Source of the DNA: Arabidopsis thaliana | Lineage: Eukaryota; Streptophyta; Magnoliopsida; Brassicales; Brassicaceae | Assembly (NCBI RefSeq): GCF_000001735.4 | Contig: NC_003076.8 | Location: forward strand, 9,238,001 to 9,302,000 | DNA: 64,000 bases | Direction of reading: 5' to 3' | Shown here: piece after piece, positions 23,580 to 34,490 of the stretch | Layout: every line of letters begins with the position of its first letter | Position numbering within the stretch: the first letter of the stretch is position 1 | Program-made: the position numbers and the translations under genes | Notes under the pieces: model-generated | What the model saw: only the letters and a program-made list of their open reading frames with translations | What the model was told of the DNA's origin: nothing | The model's database searches: none

Positions 23580-26500
23580 ATGGAGAGCATTGGCAGCCAT
23601 TGTTGCAGCTCTCCTTTCACCTTCATCACTAGAAACTCATCATCATCACTTCCTAGACTCGTTAACATCACTCACAGAGTTAATCTCAGCCACCAATCTC
23701 ACCGACTCAGAAACTCCAATTCTCGTCTCACTTGCACTGCTACTTCTTCTTCCACCATGTAAATGACTCCTTCATCTTCTTAAATTTGGTCTCTTTTGAT
23801 CATGTTATTGAAATTGTATGAGTAAGTTTATAAAAATCGAATTTTGATTTGACCCTAGTGAGGAACAACGGAAGAAGAAAGATGGGTCAGGAACGAAAGT
23901 GAGGTTGAATGTGAGGTTAGATCATCAAGTTAATTTTGGTGACCATGTGGCTATGTTTGGATCAGCTAAAGAGATTGGTTCATGGAAAAAGAAATCGCCT
24001 TTGAATTGGAGTGAGAATGGATGGGTTTGTGAGTTGGAACTTGACGGTGGTCAGGTTTTGGAGTATAAGTTTGTCATTGTTAAGAATGATGGTTCACTTT
24101 CATGGGAATCTGGTGATAATCGTGTCCTTAAGGTTCCAAATTCTGGGAATTTTTCTGTTGTTTGTCATTGGGATGCTACTAGAGAAACCCTTGATTTGCC
24201 TCAGGAGGTTGGTAATGATGATGATGTTGGTGATGGTGGGCATGAGAGGGATAATCATGATGTTGGTGATGATAGAGTAGTGGGAAGTGAAAATGGTGCG
24301 CAGCTTCAGAAGAGTACATTGGGTGGGCAATGGCAAGGTAAAGATGCGTCCTTTATGCGTTCTAATGATCATGGTAACAGAGAAGTTGGTAGAAATTGGG
24401 ATACTAGTGGTCTTGAAGGCACAGCTCTTAAGATGGTTGAGGGTGATCGCAACTCTAAGAACTGGTGGAGAAAGGTATCACTTTTGGACTGTTATTTTAG
24501 TTTCCTCTTACTTGTTTTCCTTTGAAGCTGGGGAATAATGAAACATTACCTCAATTTTGAAATGTGTTTATGTGTTCAAGCTTGAAATGGTACGCGAGGT
24601 TATAGTTGGGAGTGTTGAGAGGGAGGAACGATTGAAGGCGCTCATATACTCTGCAATTTATTTGAAGGTTTCTCTTGTCTTTCTATAGCCTAACCTAAGT
24701 TATCTTTTCTCATATATCTGGGATTCACCTTGCTTACTCTTTTTGTTTGTTTGTCTGGCTTCTTATGCAGTGGATAAACACAGGTCAGATTCCTTGTTTT
24801 GAAGATGGAGGGCATCACCGTCCAAACAGGCATGCCGAGATTTCCAGACTTATATTCCGTGAGTTGGAGCACATTTGCAGTAAGAAAGATGCTACTCCAG
24901 AGGTGACACATTTTTTCGCTTTCAAGATCTCGACTTTCAAGTCTCTCTTCTCAAATATTTGTAGTTGGTGTGTTCATAGTATCATCTTCTTTAAGTTGGA
25001 TATGATTTTATTTCGTAGGAAGTGCTTGTTGCTCGGAAAATCCATCCGTGTTTACCTTCTTTCAAAGCAGAGTTTACTGCAGCTGTCCCTCTAACTCGGA
25101 TTAGGGACATAGCCCATCGCAATGATATTCCTCATGATCTCAAGGTAATAACTCTTTTCTCCTGTTTTGTCATTAGATCAGTTTTTTTAATGGTATCCAT
25201 ATAACATATCTATGTTCCAGCAAGAAATCAAGCATACGATACAAAATAAGCTTCACCGGAATGCTGGTCCAGAAGATCTAATTGCAACAGAAGCAATGCT
25301 TCAACGAATTACCGAGACCCCAGGAAAATATAGTGGAGACTTTGTGGAGCAGTTTAAAATATTCCATAATGAGCTTAAAGATTTCTTTAATGCTGGAAGG
25401 TATTTCTGAAACCACCTATCATTTCGTCTGATTAACTTGCTAAATGATGGTCCCATGGACTGTAGAATTCAATAGCTCTTGTATCTTGTTGCAGTCTCAC
25501 TGAACAGCTTGATTCTATGAAAATTTCTATGGATGATAGAGGTCTTTCTGCGCTCAATTTGTTTTTTGAATGTAAAAAGGTAAGCTCTCACTTTTCTTTT
25601 ACATGTGATTCAGTGCTTTTCTGTTGGAAGTATGCAATATTTATTGGGTTTTCTTGCATGATCTTCTGAAGTGGTATTTCCCTAGACACAGCAATGCTAG
25701 GGTAGCCACCGTAAAGATGCAGATTAAATTAATAACAACCCATCCTTGGTTGCATTCTCTATTCCAATAAAAGGAAAGAAAATCAAAACCAAAGGGGGAT
25801 GTACTCTTAGAAACGCCACAAAAGGAGAAATGTTGATATGTGTCCATATAATCACATCATTTGATAAATTGTGCATGTTATACACAATCAATGAGAATTT
25901 TGTTATTGTAGTCTCTTCATAAGACTGACTGCGAAATTCATATTTCCAGCGCCTTGACACATCAGGAGAATCAAGCAATGTTTTGGAGTTGATTAAAACC
26001 ATGCATTCTCTAGCTTCTTTAAGAGAAACAATTATAAAGGAACTTAATAGCGGCTTGCGAAATGATGCTCCTGATACTGCCATTGCAATGCGCCAGAAGG
26101 TGAGCTATTTTAAACAATCCAGCATTATCATGTACCAATTTATTTACTAATATAGTTTCCTCGTTTCATTAGTGGCGCCTTTGTGAGATCGGCCTCGAGG
26201 ACTACTTTTTTGTTCTACTAAGCAGGTGTGCATAAGATTTTGATTGCTTTTAAGAGCTAAATTTCTTTTGGAAGTTATTAAAACTCCTGCTACCTTTCTC
26301 CGTCTCGTCTTATGTCTCGTCAATGATTTGTGTAGATTCCTCAATGCTCTTGAAACTATGGGAGGAGCTGATCAACTGGCAAAAGATGTGGGATCAAGAA
26401 ACGTTGCCTCATGGAATGATCCACTAGATGCTTTGGTGTTGGGTGTTCACCAAGTAGGTCTATCTGGTTGGAAGCAAGAAGAATGTTTAGCCATTGGAAA

Positions 26501-29500
26501 TGAACTCCTTGCTTGGCGAGAAAGGGACCTACTTGAAAAAGAAGGTTAATTCCTTCTCTCACTTATGTCAACTCGTTCTGTTTAACTCTGACGTGTATGG
26601 CTTGTTTGTGGTTGTAAAGAATTTGCATGCTATTATTATAAGCTATATGCTCTTTATTGTTTTTCCATGAAGGGGAAGAGGATGGAAAAACAATTTGGGC
26701 CATGAGGCTGAAAGCAACTCTTGATCGAGCACGCAGATTAACAGCAGAATATTCTGATTTGCTTCTTCAAATATTTCCTCCTAATGTGGAGGTACACATT
26801 ATTCCATGCCTTACATTATGAAGTTAGTGATGCAACCTCTATTGTAGTTCAAATTCGTTTGCCCACATTCTTTTCTTTCACCAGAAAAAGGACATATCGG
26901 ACCAAATTATCACTCTTCTGCTAATCTAATAAACACGTTCTTTATTATTACAGATTTTAGGAAAAGCTCTAGGAATTCCAGAGAATAGTGTCAAGACCTA
27001 TACAGAAGCAGAGATTCGTGCTGGGTAAGTTAGGCCTTTACTTCCTAGTACTTAGCTTAAACCATACAAGCAATCTGATTGAATCATTTGGGAATATTTG
27101 CTGATTCTTTTCTTGATTATTTTACTCATCATCCTCTTTCTGTAATTTTCTCTAACCATACTTAAGGTTCTGTCTTACAGAATTATTTTCCAGATCTCAA
27201 AGCTCTGCACTGTTCTTCTAAAAGCTGTAAGAAATTCACTTGGTTCTGAGGGCTGGGATGTCGTTGTACCTGGATCGACGTCTGGGACATTAGTTCAGGT
27301 GCGTGTAGAAGGGAAATGAATACATAGCTGAGATTTTGAATTTACTACACCGACATATTTCGTTTATTAGAAGGAATTGTCATTTCAAAGGCAGGTGTTA
27401 ACTAAAAAGTATATGGTTTCGGTGCTACAGAAATGTACAGTTTAAAAGACGATATGTGTTAACTGTTACAACTTTTACTGATAGTAGCAAATCACTAATA
27501 ATACAGGCTGGAGATGGAACAATTACTGTCTTTGTGTTCTAGATTGGCTGTTACTGCACCATTACTTGGTTGAAAATTTTCGACTTATGCCTCAGGCTTT
27601 GTAACTTTGATGAGAATTCGCATTTGTAGATCATTTTTCTGGCTCTTGTGACTGTAGGTTGAGAGCATTGTTCCGGGATCATTGCCAGCAACTTCTGGTG
27701 GTCCTATTATTCTCTTGGTCAATAAAGCTGATGGCGATGAAGAGGTTTTGACCTACATTCAACCTCACCATGATTCATAACATCATACTAAAGATTACCT
27801 TATAACTTGCTTTGGCAGGTAAGTGCTGCTAATGGGAACATAGCTGGAGTCATGCTTCTGCAGGAGCTGCCTCACTTGTCTCACCTTGGCGTTAGAGCGC
27901 GGCAGGCACTAACCTTATTCCCACTTTTTTTACTCCCTAAAGTTTTACTAGAGAAGTGCATTGTTGAAAAATCTTCATTTCGCATACATTTTTACAGGAG
28001 AAAATTGTCTTTGTGACATGTGATGATGATGACAAGGTTGCTGATATACGACGACTTGTGGGAAAATTTGTGAGGTGATTTGTCCAATGTTGTCATTTTA
28101 TTGATTTTTTCCAATCTCCCGTTTAACCAGAAAACTCATTTCTCTCCTTAAAGGTTGGAAGCATCTCCAAGTCATGTGAATCTGATACTTTCAACTGAGG
28201 GTAGGAGTCGCACTTCCAAATCCAGTGCGACCAAAAAAACGGATAAGAACAGCTTATCTAAGAAAAAAACAGATAAGAAGAGCTTATCTATCGATGATGA
28301 AGAATCAAAGCCTGGTTCCTCATCTTCCAATAGCCTCCTTTACTCTTCCAAGGTAATCTTTTGATATCTCTGTGATTCCGTACAATTGACATTTAGACTG
28401 CTTGCTGATATATAACTTTGATCCCTAGGATATCCCTAGTGGAGGAATCATAGCACTTGCTGATGCAGATGTACCAACTTCTGGTTCAAAATCTGCTGCA
28501 TGTGGTCTTCTTGCATCTTTAGCAGAAGCCTCTAGTAAAGGTAAATGTGAGGGGACAAAATTGACTGGTACCAAATCTTATGTCTTTCTAAATTACTGTC
28601 TGGTTTCTGATGAATATGCAGTGCACAGCGAACACGGAGTTCCGGCATCATTTAAGGTTCCAACTGGAGTTGTCATACCTTTTGGATCGATGGAATTAGC
28701 TTTAAAGCAAAATAATTCGGAAGAAAAGTTTGCGTCTTTGCTAGAAAAACTAGAAACCGCCAGACCTGAGGGTGGTGAGCTAGACGACATATGTGACCAG
28801 ATCCATGAAGTGATGAAAACGTTGCAAGTGCCTAAAGAAACAATCAACAGCATAAGCAAAGCGTTTCTCAAAGATGCTCGTCTCATTGTTCGTTCAAGTG
28901 CTAACGTCGAGGACTTAGCCGGAATGTCAGCTGCAGGACTCTATGAATCAATCCCTAACGTGAGTCCCTCGGATCCTTTGGTGTTTTCAGATTCGGTTTG
29001 CCAAGTTTGGGCTTCTCTCTACACAAGAAGAGCTGTTCTAAGCCGTAGAGCTGCTGGTGTCTCTCAAAGAGAAGCTTCAATGGCTGTTCTCGTTCAAGAA
29101 ATGCTTTCGCCGGACTTATCATTCGTTCTGCACACAGTGAGTCCAGCTGATCCGGACAGTAACCTTGTGGAAGCCGAGATCGCTCCTGGTTTAGGTGAGA
29201 CTTTAGCTTCAGGAACAAGAGGAACACCATGGAGACTCGCTTCGGGTAAGCTCGACGGGATTGTACAAACCTTAGCTTTCGCAAACTTCAGCGAAGAGCT
29301 TCTTGTGTCAGGAACAGGTCCTGCTGATGGAAAATACGTTCGGTTGACCGTGGACTATAGCAAAAAACGTTTAACTGTTGACTCGGTGTTTAGACAGCAG
29401 CTCGGTCAGAGACTCGGTTCGGTTGGTTTCTTCTTGGAAAGAAACTTTGGCTGTGCTCAAGACGTTGAAGGTTGTTTGGTTGGTGAAGATGTTTACATTG

Positions 29501-29526
29501 TTCAGTCAAGGCCACAACCTCTGTAG
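23580..29526 (+). CDS. PWD: Phosphoglucan, water dikinase, plastidial
   Basis: Nineteen exons join in frame to 1196 aa, the PWD/OK1/GWD3 length; I recognise AT5G26570. Exons: 23580-23758, 23859-24474, 24581-24667, 24771-24902, 25019-25144, 25221-25399, 25495-25579, 25950-26099, 26173-26225, 26336-26544, 26673-26791, 26954-27024, 27181-27298, 27658-27744, 27819-27905, 27998-28074, 28154-28352, 28429-28540, 28622-29526. A Ser/Thr/Arg-rich N terminus is a plastid transit peptide. A CBM20 starch-binding domain follows (about 68-165, [19 protein letters not shown]). The phosphohistidine is His759 in [17 protein letters not shown]. The C-terminal nucleotide-binding part ([15 protein letters not shown] ... 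[10 protein letters not shown]) resembles PPDK. The enzyme transfers the beta phosphate of ATP to C3 of glucosyl residues already prephosphorylated by GWD, enabling starch degradation. The intron after exon 15 is GC-AG. Confidence 0.97.
27906..27997 (+). other. GC-AG intron in PWD
   Basis: The exon ending GCGCGGCAG at 27905 is followed by GCACTAAC, not GT. The acceptor is TTTTTACAG at 27997. Only this junction keeps the reading frame (RARQ then EKIVFVTC). It has the strong CAG upstream match typical of the rare GC-AG class. It directly follows the exon bearing the catalytic His759. Confidence 0.85.
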
Positions 29527-31281
29527 AATCTTTTATCTATAAAGCGAATAATACAAAAAATGCTAGAAATAAAATCTGCATTTGCCTCGTTACCATATGT
29601 GAAGTTATGTTAAAATGTTTAATGATGGTATATTATATGTAATAATTTTTAGTAAAGTTTATGGAATTTTACTTTTATTAAATGTACTTAAAATATAAAA
29701 TTACTAATCAAATATATTAAATTTCTTAGATTCGAAGTCTTTATTTTGATCTTTGTGTGTTATGTGGTTGAGTCTTGTTTGAGTGAAGTTTCTGCCTGGC
29801 CATTTGTTTGTCTGCATTTGTGATGAGACAGACTCAATGCTACTTGCCATAGGCTCTTGGCTCAATTTCTTTGGTTGGTTCTTCTGTTTCATTAAGATCT
29901 GCTATGTTTGGAGTATGTGGTTCCCTAATTTTCCATCAATAGCGGTATCTTTTTCAGTTTGAGTATATCGAATTCTCTCGGGGATGTGTTGGGGGCTCTA
30001 TAATTCTTTCAGCAGAGAGAGGAACTATGCAAGGGTTTTGCTTCGGTTCCTCTCCACAAGAAAAATAAGGCAATTGGCATTCGTTCTCTTAGCTTCTAGT
30101 TTAGTCTTTTTCTTTTTAGATTCTACTATTCTAGTACTGTTTCCTAGTTTTTTCATTCATTTGATGTTTTTGGGTTCTTTTTCAAAGTTTTACCTTATCG
30201 TCTTATATCTTTCGTTGTTTAATTTGTCTGTTCCTCTTTTTTTGTACTCTTGTCTTCGGAGATATCACTATTTTTGGCCAGCTTATCATATCATGGATAT
30301 TATTATTTTCGTTGGTAGTTGTACTCTTCTATGTTTTGTTAATAATATTCAGATGAAAAAAAATATAAAAAAATATTTATTATATACACTGAGATAAATA
30401 TTTGTAGAGGAATAATATGTAAAGATTTTACCGAATCGTTTGGATTGAAGAAAAGCTTAACTGAATTGGTTGTGCATAGGCTCGGTTTGGGTTTTATTCG
30501 GCCTGAATTGTCGCCCCCAATTTCAGTTTTATAAATCTAAATAAAATATATAAAAACAAGAAAATAAATCTAATAGATAATCTATATAACATATTCTCAG
30601 AGATATCTTTAAAGAGAAATAATATTTACAAGATTTTTTTTCATATCATTCATTGTGTCACTTTTGTTTTATAAAATAAATTTTGAATCTACGACATAAA
30701 TATTGATAAATCTTTTTTTTGTCAAAATGATGTTGATAAATCTTAGAACTTTGAAGAAAAAAAAATGATAGATCAACTTACAAAACTGAATTACATAATG
30801 TAATATTTCTTGCTAAATATACTCAGGTTTATAGTTATAATTAGGAATAATCTTATATGATTATTTGCTATATTCATGTCTAATTTTTTTTAGTTAAAGT
30901 ATATTCATGTCTGTTTCTCACACCGTATTTTGGAAAATTTAAATCTCAAGAGATCAACATTGATTGAACTAAATCTTAAACCCTAAATATTTATGATATA
31001 AGTGAAAATATATTGGCTAATCTCGTGAAAATATAAAATCATCTAGAGAAAGCAACGGCTGAGATTTATTACTGAAAATAGAAAAGTAAAATAAAACTAC
31101 TAGATCTTCTCCGAATCCATAAAACACAATCTAAGTGATACTGTTTTTACGTTCCATAAATTGTTGATTCTTTCTTAATGTTTTTCTCCTTTATATATAG
31201 ACTCTGCAATATTTATGAGTTTCATCAAACAACTTTTACTAGAATTTTTACAACATTCTCACAAAGAATTGAGACAAAAAG
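29527..31281. other. Spacer between PWD and ARR24
   Basis: Holds the PWD 3' end and the ARR24 promoter (TATATATAG at 31192-31200, about 85 bases before its ATG). The stretch 29880-30380 is less AT-rich, includes a 137-codon open frame (29984-30397) and ends in an A-rich run near 30355-30370. That could be a retroposon remnant, but I cannot assign a family. Confidence 0.4.
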
Positions 31282-32254
31282 ATGACGAGAGATCAAGTAG
31301 CTGAAGAACTTCCAAATTTGGCAGAGTCGAAGTTAACAGCTTTGGTCGTCGATGACAGTTTCGTAAACCAAACTATACATCAGAAGCTGTTGAATCGTCT
31401 AGGGATTAAAAACGACGTCGTCACAAACGGAAAAGAAGCCGTCGACGTTTATTGTTCCGGCGGTAACTATGATCTTATTCTTATGGACATGGACATGCCC
31501 ATCATGAACGGTATTCAGGTAACTAAAAATTTAGATTTTACTCTTTAAATTCTTCGTTACTTGATATTAAACTTTGGACACTAAAATTTGGTTACTACCT
31601 AGAAGAAGAATTATTTCTATGGTGCAATATTTTTTTCTTTTAACTTTTCAAAACATTTTTAGAAAAAAAGATTAAAAAATCTTAGGCCTTTCAACAAAAA
31701 AAAAGATTAAAAAGATTGTCTTTATGTGAAGTTCGTTTTCATCTTATTTTTATTTGAGAATTCTTCCATCTTAAACTATTTGTAGCCTTGTATGTAGTGA
31801 AAAAAATTCACTAAAGGTATAATTTGATTTGTCAAAATATTTTATTAGAGATTATAGACCCTAATATATATTACGTATATTTTTAAGAAATAAATATGCT
31901 AAAAACCGGTCCTGGATTGTTATTTTCAGAACCTATGAAACATAAATAGCTGAAGAAATAAAAGTTTTATGTGGTCTATGGAAAATTTATTTTTAAAGAG
32001 ATTATTGGTTATATCAAAATAATTAATTAATGGATTTTTTTCTTCTCTTTTGATTGAATATTGAAATATAGGCAACAAAGAGACTAAGGGAGATGGGAAT
32101 AGAGAGCAAGATAGCAGGAGTAACAACACGAGCTAACGAAGGAGAGAAGAAAGAGTTTATGGAAGCTGGCCTTAATGATTTTCAAGAGAAACCTCTTACC
32201 ATCTCTAAGCTTCTCTCTATTCTTCATAAACTTAATTTCTACGTCCAAACCTAA
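31282..32254 (+). CDS. ARR24: Type-C response regulator ARR24
   Basis: Two exons (31282-31518, 32072-32254) give 139 aa, a lone receiver domain with no output domain. I recognise ARR24 (AT5G26594). The acid pocket is Asp24-Asp25 (VVDDS), the phospho-acceptor is Asp69 (LILMDMDMP), and the switch residues are Thr97 (AGVTTRAN) and Lys119 (FQEKPL), all present, so it should accept phosphate. Type-C regulators take phosphoryl groups from histidine phosphotransfer proteins in the cytokinin/two-component phosphorelay but, unlike type A, are not cytokinin-induced. ARR24 is known to be largely floral/pollen-expressed. Its intron is long (553 bases) and AT-rich. A TATA box precedes the start. Confidence 0.95.
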
Positions 32255-33043
32255 TTCATTCTCAATGATTTGTTAAAATTATTTCACTAGTATGTTGCTA
32301 TAACATGTCTTTGTATTTTTATACTTTAAATTGTAATGGCCAATACATACTCATTTCTTGAGATTTTAGATTATTATGATTCAGAATTAGGTCTGGTTCA
32401 TGAGTATTTATCACGATATCACATTTGCCATTTTAAAAATGTTAACCAATCAGATGCTAGGGAAACGAAAAAACGCTTCATGGAAATCAGCGATATGTGT
32501 CACACTTTCACGTGAAAATGTAACGTATGGTTAAGTCCGAAGTAATTGGCTTATGAAAAAGTGACACTTAAATTATAAAATTATATGAAAAAGTTTTTAT
32601 TGGCGTTTAGGCCAAGATCTGGCATTATCATTTTCGAGTTTTTGGGTATTTAAAATAAGAAATGATTGTAAAATCGATGTCCTTATACAATTAGATAGAT
32701 GGGATATTGTTTACCCTTGGATGTTGGATGCAGATGTCTTACCAGAAGATGGAAAGATGACAACCATGAGGACTAATCTATTTTTGCAGATGTTTCCCCA
32801 TTTGTTTGGCACCAAGAAGCAACTAGTAAGACATAATATAAAAGCTAGCAAATCGAGAAGATAAACCTTAGGAACAAATTACTGTAACCTTTATGACCAA
32901 AAGGGTCTCGACGCATGTATATATGGATTTTTTTTATTATTATTTTTATTGTGTTTTGCGTGTTGATTGCTTGTTTTATCTTAAGTAATTATTAGTACTT
33001 CACATTGATACCCAAAAATAGAAGTAATTATTACTATAGTTTT
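32255..33043. other. Spacer downstream of ARR24
   Basis: AT-rich, with no recognisable gene. No repeat structure seen before the hAT-like element that begins at 33052. Confidence 0.5.
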
Positions 33044-33365
33044 GTTAAGTGCAGCCCCGGCTTAGATGTGTGGGGCGGAGGTGCGAAGTCCAGGGGCATT
33101 TTTTTTTATATAAAAAATTTACTTATAAGAAGGCTCAAATATTTTTTTTAAACATTATTAATATGAAAATTATGTTCAAGAGGCCTAATTCTTTATACGA
33201 AAAAGTCTAAAAAAGCCTAAAAAGTTTTAAATAAAAGTTTTCACTAAAAAAATCTTCAAATTTTTGAAAAAAATAAGTAAATTTTATTTTTATTTATAAT
33301 AATAGGCCAAAAAAATTTTTTTGCCCTAAGGCTCCCAAATATATTGGGCCGGGGTTGGTTAAGTG
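33044..33365. mobile_element. Small hAT-like non-autonomous element with 8-bp target duplication
   Basis: The body is 33052-33357 (306 bases), flanked by GTTAAGTG on both sides (33044-33051, 33358-33365). Ends are CAGCCCCGGC and, inverted, CAACCCCGGC: a 10-bp terminal inverted repeat with one mismatch. An 8-bp duplication and ends starting CA are typical of hAT elements. GC-rich tips contrast with the AT-rich interior. No coding capacity. Confidence 0.8.
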
Positions 33366-34002
33366 TAGGATCATTTGAAGAATGGTAACCAAGTGTAAGT
33401 TACTAGCTTAATGATTCATTTAGTTTTTTTTATTGTTATCCAAGTTGGTTGATAGTTAGGATTAGAGTTTTTGTGTAATCCTAAAGACTTTGAGCATTAA
33501 GTGTCAAAAGCCAAGAGTTTAAGTAAATCGTAGTTGTATAGTAATGACCACCCTTAACGAGTTAATCTGGTGAATAATCGAGTAGTGTGGAAACACACAA
33601 ATTGGTTTTTCTAAAGGAAAGAAGTGCAAAATTATACACAATAGAACATGTTGTAAATCAAGAGAACACTTCTAAAAAGAATCAAAAGGGAAGAGTGATA
33701 CTAAAACGGTTCATGACAAGAAGAATGGCGAGCCATAAGAAATCTCATCGACGGCGAAATAAAAAAGAGAAGATCAAGTAGTTTAGAAGTCTAAAGAGGT
33801 TGCAAAAATCAAAGGAAACAAGTGCAAACATATGCATTAATGCTTATAATTCTCTAATATGTTGACAAAGTACATATCCCCTGTTCTATTACAATTACAA
33901 TTACAACAATATTTTTTTTTATTTCTTGGGTCAATTTAAACAGTACTACTACTAATATTAAAAGCTTGATTTAAATTAAGAAAGTAACCGGACACATGGA
34001 CA
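33366..34002. other. Spacer before the LINE insertion
   Basis: AT-rich. The open frame at 33587-33781 encodes a Lys/Arg-rich, low-complexity peptide without recognisable domains; I do not call it a gene. Confidence 0.45.
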
Positions 34003-34139
34003 AATAATTAAAACTCTCTGAGGTGGTGGCTCCGGGAATTCGCTGGGTGATAGGGGATGGCTCACAGATCCGATTCTGGACAGATAGGTGGTTCTCTGAT
34101 CAACCATTGTTAAGCATTTCTGGTGGAATGGTTCCAGCG

Positions 34140-34479
34140 TGTAGAACTTTGAACTCTCAAAGTTGTTAAGGATCGGACAACACAGATTTTACTCTGTTTT
34201 GTCTTACTCTATATTTCACTCTGTTTTTATAAAACGAAAACCACACACTTTTATTACATATACAAACTGTATTTATAGGTTTACATGACACACTTTGACT
34301 AAGGGACACGTCTCTAGAAGACAACCTAATGTAGAGACACATACACACATGTAACTGTTTTGTAGTTAACAATTATATTCGTATCTCTTCGATGTGTGAT
34401 ACGAATATACATAAACCAGTTACTTCACTATATAATATATCTCTTCTAAAATAAGATGATGACTTGATCACTTCCAACA
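34140..34479 (-). repeat. Copia 3' LTR
   Basis: 340 bases, identical by eye to 36193-36532. On the minus strand it starts TGTTGGAAGTGATCAAG and ends GTTCTACA. Confidence 0.93.
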
Positions 34480-34488
34480 CTCCTCCTT
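34480..34488 (-). promoter_or_regulatory. Copia polypurine tract
   Basis: AAGGAGGAG on the minus strand, immediately upstream of the 3' LTR; the expected plus-strand DNA priming site for reverse transcription. Confidence 0.75.
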
Positions 34489-34490
34489 GA

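Noticed and set aside
29704-29892. Minus-strand frame here and similar wording (TCTGCNTGGCC...TTTGTTT) at 40350-40400
   Set aside because: The shared phrase is short and interrupted; not enough to claim a repeat family or a gene.
30000-30380. LINE/SINE-like remnant ending in an A-rich run
   Set aside because: No domain, no target duplication and no family match could be established.
34166-34372. 68-codon frame repeated identically at 36219-36425
   Set aside because: Both copies are simply the two identical copia LTRs; not a duplicated gene.
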